A stretch of DNA of 63,568 bases from the IMG/VR virus record IMGVR_UViG_3300021963_006734, positions 1-63,568 of that record, one strand, 5' to 3'. Numbering within the stretch: the first letter of the stretch is position 1; every line of letters starts with the position of its first letter. Below are positions 15,956-26,113 of the stretch, piece after piece. Below the pieces are notes generated by a model. The model ran no database searches. It was given only the letters and a program-made list of their open reading frames with translations, and was not told the origin of the DNA. Source of the stretch: a virus. The translations under genes were made by a program, and so were the position numbers.

Positions 15956-17884
15956 ATGGCAACTGCAGCGGATTATATAACATTTTCAACACAACAAGTT
16001 GTTACGGAATATAAATTGCGTGATCGTGCAGCATCTAGTCAAGAAGTAACTGTCACCAATATATCTAATGTATTTCGAATTACTGTATTAATTGAAGATA
16101 CATTCGATGGATCTATTCTGTCTCCGAATCAATTGATTCTAGAACCTCAAGAAAGTAAAACATTTAAAATTACATACGATTTAAATGTAATGGAATCTTT
16201 GCCTGTGGGAATAATTCCGGCAACAATAAATTTCACAGCCACAGCAGAACCAGTTGTAATTGCTCCTCCACCACCTCCTCCACCGCTACCATTACCACCA
16301 CCACCATTACCTGTAGTCTATAGAGGATGTACAGACCCAGCTGCATTCAATTATAACAATGCAGCTACAGTTGATGATGGATCGTGTATTCAAAAAGTAT
16401 ATGGATGTACAAATCCATATGCATTAAATTACAATCCATTAGCTAATATAGATACAGGATGTCAATTACCTGAAATAGAAGGGCCAGCTATATTACTTGG
16501 GTGTACCAACAGAACAGCGTTGAACTATAATCCACAAGCAACACAAGATGATGGAAGTTGTATACCTTCTATTCCTGGTTGTCAAGATCAAAATGCATTA
16601 AATTATAATCCAAACGCTAATACACCAACAGAATGTAAATATGCATTACCAGTAGAGGGATGTACTGATGTCACCGCGAGAAATTATAATCCCGTAGCAA
16701 CAGTTGCTAAAAATGATGGGTGCTCGTACAATACGGAAGAAGAAATAACAGGTTGTTTAGATCCAAAAGCAAAAAATTATAATCCAAACGCTACAAAACC
16801 AGCAGTACCAGATATATGTTTACCACATGATGTATTTGGATGTAAGAGTTCTAATGCGTGTAATTATAATGTAAATGCAACTATTGATGATGGAAGTTGT
16901 ATATTCCCTGATAATAGGGGAAATTGTGGTCCTGTTTTTGGATGTACTAATACAAGTGCAACAAATTACAATCCAAACGCTACGCAGGATGACGGTAGTT
17001 GTCAGTTCGTACTTGACCAAGTTCTTGGATGTACAAATCCAAACGCAGTAAATTATTTTAGATTTGCAACAGTTGATGATGGTTCTTGTACATTTAATAA
17101 GTTTGGATGTACTAATATAAGTGCTGCAAACTACGATCCAACAGCTACCCAAGATGATGGATCTTGTAAGTTTGTTGGTTGTAAAAATTCATCAGCAGTT
17201 AATTACAATCCATCTGATGATTTTGTCGCATGTCCAAATGATATTTGTTGTAACTTTGGATGCACTAATGAAGTAGAGTGTACAACTATTGGAGCTATAT
17301 TCTCGGTTGGGGCTGCAGATAGTGAAGGATTTGCCGTAGTATGTCGTTATATACAAAATTATCTAACAACATCACCCGATAGAGGTAATCTTGTTGTTGG
17401 GCAATGTAAAACTGGATGTACTACATCTTGCACAACAGAATTTGTAGGTAAAACGAATGTGTTTGGGTGTACTGACTCAAGAATGGCAAATTATAATCCT
17501 GATGCTACAAAGGACGATGGAAGTTGTGTTCCAGTAAAAGGATGTACATCAGCAACTGCTCAAAACTACAATCCTCGTGCAATGCAAGATGATGGAAGTT
17601 GTGTGGAATCTATTGCAGGGTGTATGGATCCTACGGCAAAAAATTATAATCCAAAAGCAACAACTAATGACATAAAATGTGAATATGATGTAGCGGGATG
17701 TGCTGATTTTGTTGCGTTAAATTACAATCCGGCAGCTACAATAAATGATGGTACTTGTAGATACTATACAAGTGGAGGTGGCGGTGGAGGTAGTAAAACA
17801 GATCAACAAGATACACAGTTAATTAATAATGTTGGTGGTGGTACGGTTGAACAAGGTGGTGTAGTTACATCAAATCAAATATAA
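15956..17884 (+). CDS. Tandem DDGSC-repeat surface protein of the virion
   Basis: 642 residues. Residues 1-95 are a beta-sandwich-like head, followed by a polyproline linker (about 103-119). Then come sixteen repeats of about 22-40 residues with consensus GCT-(D/N)-P-x-A-x-NYNP-x-AT-x-DDGSC, spanning residues 124-601. A longer Cys-rich insert lies around 436-500, and the tail is Gly/Asn-rich. Each repeat has two cysteines and an acidic DDGS turn, so disulfide or calcium stabilisation is plausible. The same repeat is common in secreted proteins of marine Bacteroidetes. It is probably a stiff extended stalk or adhesin on the baseplate. SD GAGGTAAGGT precedes the start. Confidence 0.78.
   Translation: MATAADYITFSTQQVVTEYKLRDRAASSQEVTVTNISNVFRITVLIEDTFDGSILSPNQLILEPQESKTFKITYDLNVMESLPVGIIPATINFTATAEPVVIAPPPPPPPLPLPPPPLPVVYRGCTDPAAFNYNNAATVDDGSCIQKVYGCTNPYALNYNPLANIDTGCQLPEIEGPAILLGCTNRTALNYNPQATQDDGSCIPSIPGCQDQNALNYNPNANTPTECKYALPVEGCTDVTARNYNPVATVAKNDGCSYNTEEEITGCLDPKAKNYNPNATKPAVPDICLPHDVFGCKSSNACNYNVNATIDDGSCIFPDNRGNCGPVFGCTNTSATNYNPNATQDDGSCQFVLDQVLGCTNPNAVNYFRFATVDDGSCTFNKFGCTNISAANYDPTATQDDGSCKFVGCKNSSAVNYNPSDDFVACPNDICCNFGCTNEVECTTIGAIFSVGAADSEGFAVVCRYIQNYLTTSPDRGNLVVGQCKTGCTTSCTTEFVGKTNVFGCTDSRMANYNPDATKDDGSCVPVKGCTSATAQNYNPRAMQDDGSCVESIAGCMDPTAKNYNPKATTNDIKCEYDVAGCADFVALNYNPAATINDGTCRYYTSGGGGGGSKTDQQDTQLINNVGGGTVEQGGVVTSNQI
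16325..17758 (+). repeat. Array of 16 GCT..NYNP..DDGSC protein repeats
   Basis: Fifteen clear copies and one degenerate copy are visible. DNA identity between copies is moderate, with recurrent cores such as AATTATAATCC and GATGATGGAAGTTGT, so the array is old or under protein-level selection but could still recombine. Copies 8 and 10 are among the closest. Confidence 0.85.
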
Positions 17885-17896
17885 TCAAGGAATTGT

Positions 17897-20800
17897 ATGG
17901 CAATAAATCCATTAGATTATAGAATAGGAGGATATGTTGGTCCTACTATAGATGATCAAATAATATCGGGTGAAATTCAAGTACAACCGTTCACAGAACG
18001 GGACTATGACGATTATGCACGAGTTAACAATATTTACACATACACCCCAGATGCAGTTAGAGTAGAGACTGCTGTTGGGGGTGTTGTTTGGATATCTCCA
18101 AATGCTACCGATGTAATTGAAGCATATAGAAATGGAACATTAACTGGTGGATATGCCGAAGCTGCAGCCGGAGGGGTAATACTTCGTGTATTACCCAATA
18201 TAGTGCCACCACCAACACCACAAATAGTTCCTGTATTTATACCAAACCCAGACACTACAGTTGGGGTACAAATTTTCCCTACACAGGTACCACTAGATTT
18301 ACAGCAAGTAACACCAAAAACACCAGAAGAAATAAAAACAAATATACAACAATTACAAACACCAATTGAAAATAGAGCACCAATAACAGTTCCTCTGGTA
18401 GCCCCACAATCTGGATTGCAATCCATACAGTTAGTGGTACGAGTTTCACAAGAAGATGTTTCTTCTGCACAAAAACAATTACCATTAAACATTAATGTAT
18501 CTCCATATGATCCTGTATTAGTACCACTTCGTCAAGCAATGACGGAAGTATTAAAACAGAAAATGCGTAGTATTGTAAGTACATACTCTGATCCGGATAG
18601 ATACTTAAAAACATTATTAAATTTTGGTGATGATGTTCAACGAATTTTAATTAATTGGAAATTAGACCCTACCAATTCTACAAAACTATTAGTTAAATTA
18701 TTAGAACCACTTGATAATAATTTTGATAGTGGACAAAATGTTTTAATTAGTAGAGAAGTAGCAAATACTATAGTTGATACCATTAAATTTGAAATTGCAC
18801 CACTACAAGACACTAGTTTGTGGTTACGACCACTTAACAATGATGTAAAATTATTACATCAAGCTGGTAATGTATTACGCAATAAAACATTACAAAATAT
18901 TGGTATAAATGTTGATGGTGTAGAAGATGTATACGGTAATTATAGTTTTGCAGATGAAATATTACGCAAATGGTATACCGATGATTATAGATCAGTAGAA
19001 CTAAACACCGATTATACAAATTATGAAAAGTTTGTTAAATACAGTTCTGCAGAACTTAGATTAAAAACATTTAGGCAAAAATTATCTCGTTTATATGAAT
19101 TAGAACAAAATTCTAGATTTTTTGGTGGTATCGCAACAGGATCAATATTTGGTACAAACGCATTTTTAATTACTACTCCTGTTATAGTATCGAGTTCTAC
19201 TATATACCCAAGTCCAACTACTATAGTTCCACCAAGTGGATCATTGACAGTAAACACTGGTTCTATAGTTTCTATATTGAGTGCACCAGAATTACCATCC
19301 GCATCAATTTATTTACGAGAAGGATCTAAGAAAGCTGCGTTGGAAATTGAAGAAATAATTCGTGGATTTGATGGATACGAACGATATCTGTTTTATGGAT
19401 CGGGAAGTGCATATAGCGCAAGTGTGTACTGGACAGACAACAACACAGAATATAACACAGATGGTACTTGGCCAAAACGAGATAACGGAACTTTATATCT
19501 ACCAACAGAAACTCCTGCGGTAAATTGGTATGTAACTCAGAGTGCTATTGCTCAACGATATGATGAATTTAATTATGAAGTTTTGACAAATAGTATTCCA
19601 TCATATTTACAAGCAGACACACAGTCAGAAGATTTTGTCACATTTACAAAATTAATAGGACACTTCTTTGATAACCTTCGATTGTATATAGAAAACATGA
19701 CATCTATATACGATAGAAAAGTAAAATCCACAGAAGGATTGTCGCAAGACTTGGTATGGGATGTTGCAAAATCATTTGGACTAAATTTAGTTAATCCACA
19801 CGCAATGGATTCGTTGTACAATTACATAACTGATACAACACAAATAAACAAACGAAGAGAATTAACATCGGAATTGTTCAAACGATTCCTACACAATTCT
19901 TTATATTTAAATCGTATAAAAGGAACACGAACATCTTTACAAGCACTATTAAATATTTTTGGTTTAAATGAACAAATCGTAAATATTCGTGAAAGTGATA
20001 CACCAACTACTGGAAGTTTTGAAGTATTTGACGAAATTACTAATGTATTAAATTTTAATTCTGGTTCTTACATAAAGTTACCATTATCTTCGTCATTGCG
20101 TGAAGTACACACAATTCAATTTAGATTTAATTCTACAAATGATCAAATTACCACTTTAGCAACTGGTGATGATTTGTGGCACATGCGTCTAAATACTCAT
20201 CCATCGGCATCTTCTAGATTGGGACGAGTAGAAGTCACAAATGACATCGGAGAAGTATTATTAACGAGTAGTTACAGTGATGTATTTGGTGGTGATTATT
20301 TTGATGTAATGTTAAGATACAACACGGCAAGTGTTAATTTACAAGTTGCTAAGTCAGATGGTGAAGAAATTTTATATACATCTAGTATGTATACAACTTC
20401 ATCGTATATTCGTGATGCACTACCACTAACAAGTAACATGTATCTTGGTGGTTCTGGGTCTTTGTCACTCAACAACTTTGATGGTACTGTTGATGAAGTA
20501 CGAATTTGGGGTGAAGAAACAGAAGATGATAATTTCTTGGATCAATCATTAAATCCTGGAAGCTTTGCTGGTAATGCATACTGGTCCGCTGCAGAAAATT
20601 TATATGTTCGGTTGTCTTTCCACAAACCGACAAATCTTGCAACTGGAGTAATTAGTAATGATACACCATATAAAAATGTTGATGGTGTATCCGATCCAAC
20701 TAAACCACTATTACCAAATATTACATCACTAATCACTTATGGGTTCACACCAGTAACAGCGTTCCCATATCAAATGTCAAGAATCACTCGTAGATTGTAC

Positions 20801-22864
20801 CAATATACTACGAATGGTGGATCGTCTGCGTATGGTAGTAATAAAATAATATTACAACCACCTCCAGTATTTTTACAAACAACACCATTAGGTGAACCAT
20901 TATTAAGTAGAACAAAAAGTATAGTATCTATAGAAGCGCGTAAACAACAACCACAATCGAAGAAATTTGTAGGATTTTTCGTATCGCCAACTGATGCAAT
21001 AAATAATTTAATTATTCGTTCACTGGGAAATATTGATATTGGGAATAGTATTGGGTATCCAGGAAATCAATACAAAAACAAATATCCTGAATTAGAAGCA
21101 TATACGGCATACTACAATAAATTCTATTCTGTACCTGTAAACATTGCACAATTTGTACGATTCTTTGATAAAATATCTCCTGTTTTGTTTGAACAGGCCA
21201 AGGGGTTGGTACCTGCAAAAACTACTATAGCAACTGGAATTGTAATAGAACCTAATATACTAGAACGCAAAAAGTTATCTACGAGTAAACCAGCTAAATT
21301 CAGTGGAGCAAATACTCGTAAAAACACAAATGCAGTAAGTACTTCCCGTACAAGAAATCGTGACATGGATATAACACTATCCACAGAAACTACGATAGAC
21401 ATACGGGAAACATCTAAAATGGCACCCGCAGAATATACAGATATACTGGCTATATTTGATAAATCACAAGTATTTACTGAACCTACGAGTGATGTACTAA
21501 ACCTAGAAACGAAAGTACAGTTGAGTACAGGTAGTCTTGATACATCGTATTTAACATTTTTTGCAAACAATATTAATACATCAAGATCAATACGAGCGGA
21601 TGATATATTAGATGGATTACTAAATACAGCAACAGTAAATACAAATGTTGCAGAAGTTGATGGTATATATTCTGTGTATCAAGGAAATTCTATAAATTTA
21701 CATGAACGCAGAGTAGTTTCATCTTCATACATAACTTACGAAGAAACGATAGATATTGGAGACATAATATCACAACAAAATAAAAATATAGTTCAAGCAA
21801 CTATATTTAATGAAATACCGCCAAGAGCAGATTTCATGGACTATGGTGTTGTTAATTATTTTAATAAAACTAATGGTATTTATTATTTTGAACGAGTAAG
21901 GAAACAAGCGGTGGGAGAAAAACGATATAATTTCCTAACAGGTTCACAAGCTACTTGGTCATTTGGTAGCATTTATAACACAAACGATGTAGTGATACAA
22001 GCCGGAGGAACCGGAGATGCCAAGTACGGTAATAACAAATATTATAGATTTGTTGCACCGGACGCTCCTGTTCGGTCATACAATTATCCATCATTGGATA
22101 AAAATAACTGGGTACCACTGTTCTATGTAGGAAGAGCGGTACAAACACCATATCGAGTAATTTTTGATACATACAGAACAAACACAATCGAAGATTTGAG
22201 AATATTACCACTAAGTATAGTAGATATTTCACGACCAATTAATGAACCAAAACGATATACCACAAGATTACGAGTACAGTCGATAACCGCTAATACACAA
22301 TTGATTGGTTCTGTACGACTACAGACAATTGCAACTTTATTTTCCTTGCGATCAACTAATGGAAATTTAAGAATTCGTTTATATAACTCAAATCAAAATA
22401 GAAACGCTGATCTAAATAGACCTGTTGGTGTAGAACCCGTGGGGGATCATGGGGTATTATTTGATTTTACAATAACCCCCGATATTCAAAACATTAATTA
22501 TCCTTTATTTCCCGAAGTTAGACTGGAAAATAATGATCCGACACCCAACGCGTTAATTTATTACACAATAGATGAGGTGGGAGGAACCACCCAAACTAAT
22601 ATAACAATAGATTTTAGTTATTTCGCTATAGAAGCGGAATCAATAGTACCACAAGGATATTTACAGAGACATTATAAATTTTTTAGAGATAATTTATTGT
22701 CTACAAAACGAAGAAATTATCTGGGTTGTTTACAAACACAAGACACAACCACGGATGGTAGACCAGCGGTAGAAGTAACCTTTACAGCAGGTACTACAAT
22801 TACTGTGTCTCCGAACATACTGTTAAATGAAGAAAATTTGGGTGGAACAAACCTAAATGTGTAA
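17897..22864 (+). CDS. Giant baseplate wedge protein, gp7-like, with embedded LamG domain
   Basis: 1655 residues. The N-terminal 170 include a Pro-rich linker. Around residues 655-690 a FLHNSLYLNRIKGTRTSL / LLNIFG segment resembles the RT-K-GT signature of tail wedge proteins (P2 gpI/T4 gp7 type). Residues about 715-872 form a LamG/concanavalin-like sandwich ending FDGTVDEVRIWGE. The C-terminal 700 residues are beta-rich. I infer a wedge-initiator scaffold carrying a glycan-binding domain. T4 gp7 is 1032 aa, so this is expanded. Last gene of the long baseplate operon. Confidence 0.65.
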   Translation: MAINPLDYRIGGYVGPTIDDQIISGEIQVQPFTERDYDDYARVNNIYTYTPDAVRVETAVGGVVWISPNATDVIEAYRNGTLTGGYAEAAAGGVILRVLPNIVPPPTPQIVPVFIPNPDTTVGVQIFPTQVPLDLQQVTPKTPEEIKTNIQQLQTPIENRAPITVPLVAPQSGLQSIQLVVRVSQEDVSSAQKQLPLNINVSPYDPVLVPLRQAMTEVLKQKMRSIVSTYSDPDRYLKTLLNFGDDVQRILINWKLDPTNSTKLLVKLLEPLDNNFDSGQNVLISREVANTIVDTIKFEIAPLQDTSLWLRPLNNDVKLLHQAGNVLRNKTLQNIGINVDGVEDVYGNYSFADEILRKWYTDDYRSVELNTDYTNYEKFVKYSSAELRLKTFRQKLSRLYELEQNSRFFGGIATGSIFGTNAFLITTPVIVSSSTIYPSPTTIVPPSGSLTVNTGSIVSILSAPELPSASIYLREGSKKAALEIEEIIRGFDGYERYLFYGSGSAYSASVYWTDNNTEYNTDGTWPKRDNGTLYLPTETPAVNWYVTQSAIAQRYDEFNYEVLTNSIPSYLQADTQSEDFVTFTKLIGHFFDNLRLYIENMTSIYDRKVKSTEGLSQDLVWDVAKSFGLNLVNPHAMDSLYNYITDTTQINKRRELTSELFKRFLHNSLYLNRIKGTRTSLQALLNIFGLNEQIVNIRESDTPTTGSFEVFDEITNVLNFNSGSYIKLPLSSSLREVHTIQFRFNSTNDQITTLATGDDLWHMRLNTHPSASSRLGRVEVTNDIGEVLLTSSYSDVFGGDYFDVMLRYNTASVNLQVAKSDGEEILYTSSMYTTSSYIRDALPLTSNMYLGGSGSLSLNNFDGTVDEVRIWGEETEDDNFLDQSLNPGSFAGNAYWSAAENLYVRLSFHKPTNLATGVISNDTPYKNVDGVSDPTKPLLPNITSLITYGFTPVTAFPYQMSRITRRLYQYTTNGGSSAYGSNKIILQPPPVFLQTTPLGEPLLSRTKSIVSIEARKQQPQSKKFVGFFVSPTDAINNLIIRSLGNIDIGNSIGYPGNQYKNKYPELEAYTAYYNKFYSVPVNIAQFVRFFDKISPVLFEQAKGLVPAKTTIATGIVIEPNILERKKLSTSKPAKFSGANTRKNTNAVSTSRTRNRDMDITLSTETTIDIRETSKMAPAEYTDILAIFDKSQVFTEPTSDVLNLETKVQLSTGSLDTSYLTFFANNINTSRSIRADDILDGLLNTATVNTNVAEVDGIYSVYQGNSINLHERRVVSSSYITYEETIDIGDIISQQNKNIVQATIFNEIPPRADFMDYGVVNYFNKTNGIYYFERVRKQAVGEKRYNFLTGSQATWSFGSIYNTNDVVIQAGGTGDAKYGNNKYYRFVAPDAPVRSYNYPSLDKNNWVPLFYVGRAVQTPYRVIFDTYRTNTIEDLRILPLSIVDISRPINEPKRYTTRLRVQSITANTQLIGSVRLQTIATLFSLRSTNGNLRIRLYNSNQNRNADLNRPVGVEPVGDHGVLFDFTITPDIQNINYPLFPEVRLENNDPTPNALIYYTIDEVGGTTQTNITIDFSYFAIEAESIVPQGYLQRHYKFFRDNLLSTKRRNYLGCLQTQDTTTDGRPAVEVTFTAGTTITVSPNILLNEENLGGTNLNV

Positions 22865-22882
22865 TAAAAAGTATTTGTAACA

Positions 22883-22890
22883 TATTTATA
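22883..22890 (+). promoter_or_regulatory. Late promoter box TATTTATA
   Basis: ATATTTATA, 30 nt before the ATG at 22921, in the 56-nt gap after the giant wedge gene. Confidence 0.65.
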
Positions 22891-22920
22891 TTCGACAACT
22901 TAAGTTAAAGGGGTATTACC

Positions 22921-23547
22921 ATGGGATATCTAAACAATTCAACAATTACGGTTGATGCTATATTGACCAAAAAAGGACGAGAATTATTGTCCAAAGGTCA
23001 AAGTCAATTCAATATCACGCAATTCGCTGTTGCAGATGACGAAGTAGACTACACATTGTATACAACATCACATCCACTTGGTTCATCGTACTATGGATCA
23101 ATCATCGAAAATATGCCGGTTTTGGAAGCATCACCGGACGAAACACAATCAATGAGATACAAACTTGTATCGTTGGATCGTGGAACAAAAGAAATTCCAA
23201 CAATTTCTTTGGGAGTGACGGGGTATACACTAAATTATAATGACTCGGTAACAGTAAATCCAACAACCACGGCAGAACTAGCAACTGCGGGATACACTGC
23301 TATATTGTACGATGGTACCATATCAACAGTATCTACTGGGGCACCATTGCCAACGGGTACTACAACACCGTTCTTTACAGCAAACCAAGCTGTATCGGCA
23401 AACGCAATAGTTGTTCAAGGATTTACCTTCAACCTAACAGCAAAGGAATTGACGGTAGATCGCGTAACACAACTTACAATAATTAACAACTTAACGGGTG
23501 CAACCAAAACTGTAACAGTTACAGTTAAGGCAAAACCAACGGTATAA
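22921..23547 (+). CDS. Tail/baseplate structural protein (MGYLNNST family)
   Basis: 208 residues. The N-terminal 85 follow a pattern I associate with marine T4-like structural proteins: LNNSTITVDAILTKKGRELL, then FAVADDEVDYTLY and ENMPVLEASPDE. The C-terminal half is an Ig-like beta domain rich in Thr/Val. SD AAGGGG sits 8 nt upstream and a late box precedes it. Role in the virion unknown. Confidence 0.7.
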   Translation: MGYLNNSTITVDAILTKKGRELLSKGQSQFNITQFAVADDEVDYTLYTTSHPLGSSYYGSIIENMPVLEASPDETQSMRYKLVSLDRGTKEIPTISLGVTGYTLNYNDSVTVNPTTTAELATAGYTAILYDGTISTVSTGAPLPTGTTTPFFTANQAVSANAIVVQGFTFNLTAKELTVDRVTQLTIINNLTGATKTVTVTVKAKPTV

Positions 23548-23561
23548 TAGGGGTATAATTT

Positions 23562-24710
23562 ATGGCAATTAGAACATTCGTCCCATTTAATACCGAAGAA
23601 GATATTGTAGTGGCAAATCAAACCACTGTAACTACTGGCTTGTGGTCGGGAGACACAGGAAGTTTAGTATCATTCTTTTCTTCGAGTACACAAATTTCTT
23701 CTAGTGGTGAATATTACTTTGATATGTACGATAAAAACCCCGCAACCGATAGTACAGCAGAAGTACAGTTTGCTGTGGCCTATGGTCATTCTAATGGTGC
23801 AGGTACTCCGACATTATCACAAGATGATTTGGCAAATTTATCTACAAAAGCTACATATTTACAATACAAAAATATTTTATTAGATCCCTCTGATGAATTA
23901 TTTACATTCGGGGACTACAGTACAGACCACATTTATGTAATCAACATCGCAAGAAGTAGACTTCGTGAACAATTGGATCCTGGTAATTGGTTAATATCAC
24001 TTTCTGGATCAAGTGGAAAATTTACTTTTATTGATGATAGTGGTCAAACTTTAAGTGCAAAATCAGCAACCGCTAAGTCTGGTCGTGTATTTAATGTAGT
24101 GTCTGGATCATTAACTGGAATTAGTGGAAGTACCATCGCAGCATCACAGTCTGTACAAGGTAAGGGATTTGGATTGGTATATCCAGATTTGGGTATTATT
24201 GTATTAAATCCAGATGCGGTAGTTCCAACAGTAGGATTCTTGTCCGCATCAGTAACGGGATCATCAACTGGTACGGGTAACGGTAATACGGAAGATTTCT
24301 ACTATTCTACAGCAGTAGGAAGTGCAGGAAAACCATTCGCTCCATACACAGGATCAATTGCAGGAACAATTACTGGAACTCCACGAGCACAGTATAATCA
24401 TGATGGATTAGTTCGTTCAATTGTTTTAGGTGGTGACTTCCAAGCTCGTTCGGCAGAAACAATTTCATCAACACATTATTTCGTTCGTTTAAGAAATAAA
24501 GATTTTAATTATTCAAACAACCCAACATTCTATAACAATACAAATGGACAAATCTTGAATGAAGATTTCGTTCAAGATCCACATGTATACGCAACAACAG
24601 TTGGATTATATAATGATGCAAAGGAATTGTTAGCAGTTGCAAAGATGAGTCGTCCATTAGAAAAGACATTTGATAAGGAAGCTCTCGTAAGAGTACGATT
24701 GGATTTTTAA
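23562..24710 (+). CDS. Structural protein, paralogue of the next gene
   Basis: 382 residues, beta-rich with many Ser/Thr/Gly. It ends in a module TTVGLYNDAKELLAVAKMSRPLEK followed by a short strand (RVRLDF), shared with the product of 24730. The module probably mediates attachment to a common partner on the baseplate. The rest has no recognisable family. SD AGGGG 6-10 nt upstream. Confidence 0.65.
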   Translation: MAIRTFVPFNTEEDIVVANQTTVTTGLWSGDTGSLVSFFSSSTQISSSGEYYFDMYDKNPATDSTAEVQFAVAYGHSNGAGTPTLSQDDLANLSTKATYLQYKNILLDPSDELFTFGDYSTDHIYVINIARSRLREQLDPGNWLISLSGSSGKFTFIDDSGQTLSAKSATAKSGRVFNVVSGSLTGISGSTIAASQSVQGKGFGLVYPDLGIIVLNPDAVVPTVGFLSASVTGSSTGTGNGNTEDFYYSTAVGSAGKPFAPYTGSIAGTITGTPRAQYNHDGLVRSIVLGGDFQARSAETISSTHYFVRLRNKDFNYSNNPTFYNNTNGQILNEDFVQDPHVYATTVGLYNDAKELLAVAKMSRPLEKTFDKEALVRVRLDF

Positions 24711-24729
24711 TTAAGACTACGGAGGTTCT

Positions 24730-25668
24730 ATGAAAGTTTTGAAACCTCTTGGTCGTGATGGGTATTCAAGAGAACCATATGTTGCATACGCGTCACAAAG
24801 TTATACAATAATATCTGGAGCGGTAGATAATCCGCTCCAGGTATCTATTGATATAGCACACCAACCTCCACAAAATTGGTTGAGTTTTATTGAAAACGAT
24901 ATTGATGTGGGATATGTAAATGAATCTGGTGTACATGCATACCAATTATTTACATTATTGAATACCAGTTTTTATTCTTCACATTCATTTATTGGTTATG
25001 GAACTGAATCGGTTGCTATAACAAAATTTACTCCGTCAGGAAGTTTATTTGTATTTAACCTAGCAACAGAAGCTATAGGTGAAGGTGTAAAAGAATCAAC
25101 TTTTAGTGTAAAAACATCTGGATCATCGGTAAAGATTCTTGATGACGGATATGGTAGACTGTATGTAAACAACACAGGAAGTGTGGTAGGAAGTATATTT
25201 TATAAACAAGGTATCGCAGTGGTCAAAGCTAACACGGCAGCAACCACACAATCTATTAGTGTAAATGGATTACAACTAAAAGAGTATATACCACTGAATG
25301 TTGCATTTTCTTCATCGACTACTATATATGAAAATAAAGTAGTTTGTAATTTGGAACCATCGGATTTTAATACTAGTTATTTTAATCCAAGTTTAAAATA
25401 TATGAAGTCGGTTACTGGTTCATATGTGAGTGCATCAACAACAATAACATATACCGACTACGAATTAAACCCCAACCCAACGGCATCGGCAACAGCATCA
25501 TCCGGTGAATCATTGGCGGTGTTGTTTGAATCTGGTGCACTTTCACCCTATATAACAACTATAGGATTGTATAACGGTTATGAATTGGTTGCTGTTGCAA
25601 AATTAGCAAGACCTATACCCAGAACAGTAAATGTTCCTCAAACTTTCATTGTAAAGTTTGATACATAA
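24730..25668 (+). CDS. Structural protein sharing a C-terminal module with 23562
   Basis: 312 residues, beta-rich. The C-terminus TTIGLYNGYELVAVAKLARP and final strand FIVKFDT align with the end of the preceding gene product, so the pair arose by duplication or module exchange. SD ACGGAGG at 24719-24725 is strong. Exact virion location unknown. Confidence 0.65.
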   Translation: MKVLKPLGRDGYSREPYVAYASQSYTIISGAVDNPLQVSIDIAHQPPQNWLSFIENDIDVGYVNESGVHAYQLFTLLNTSFYSSHSFIGYGTESVAITKFTPSGSLFVFNLATEAIGEGVKESTFSVKTSGSSVKILDDGYGRLYVNNTGSVVGSIFYKQGIAVVKANTAATTQSISVNGLQLKEYIPLNVAFSSSTTIYENKVVCNLEPSDFNTSYFNPSLKYMKSVTGSYVSASTTITYTDYELNPNPTASATASSGESLAVLFESGALSPYITTIGLYNGYELVAVAKLARPIPRTVNVPQTFIVKFDT

Positions 25669-25681
25669 TGTGGAGATTACC

Positions 25682-26095
25682 ATGTCAAAATTAGTAGAAT
25701 TGTTACAAGATACAAAAAAATATGATAGATTAAATAACATTCAGGGTGGTGATAAAAAATTTAGTGTTCGTGCACAGTCGAATCTTGATGAAGGTATACG
25801 ACAAAAGAACGCAACAAATTTTATAGATGCACAGAATGTACTACAAGATGAATTTACTGTTGACGAAAATAAAAACGCACTAACTGTAGAAGGAATATCA
25901 AAAGCACCAGAAGCTGATTATACCAAGTATACAGAAAAGGCACTTGCTAATTATGAAACACGATCTGTAGATCCAAAATTAAGTCAATATAATTCAAAAC
26001 TTATACAAAAATATTTGGCAACAAAAGCAGATTCTCAATATAAAACAATAAATGAAACTACCGAAGGGGTTAAGTTAGTATATAATCCTGCATAA
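25682..26095 (+). CDS. Small protein, function unknown
   Basis: 137 residues. The ATG at 25682 has GTGGAGA upstream and is preferred over an in-frame TTG at 25658 inside the previous gene. It is hydrophilic, helical and Asn/Lys/Thr-rich with no cysteine, membrane segment or known motif. It sits between structural genes and the nuclease/primase cluster. Confidence 0.65.
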   Translation: MSKLVELLQDTKKYDRLNNIQGGDKKFSVRAQSNLDEGIRQKNATNFIDAQNVLQDEFTVDENKNALTVEGISKAPEADYTKYTEKALANYETRSVDPKLSQYNSKLIQKYLATKADSQYKTINETTEGVKLVYNPA

Positions 26096-26113
26096 TAAAA
26101 CTAAAGAGGTTAT

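Noticed and set aside
16325-17758. CRISPR array or DNA satellite
   Set aside because: Repeat units follow a protein period with codon-level variation and no constant DNA repeat plus spacer.
15956-17884. Bacteroidetes host inferred from DDGSC repeats
   Set aside because: The repeat points that way, but most genes have good GGAG/GAGG SD sites and the early promoter is TTGACA-17-TATATT, unlike Bacteroidetes promoters. The repeats could be acquired.
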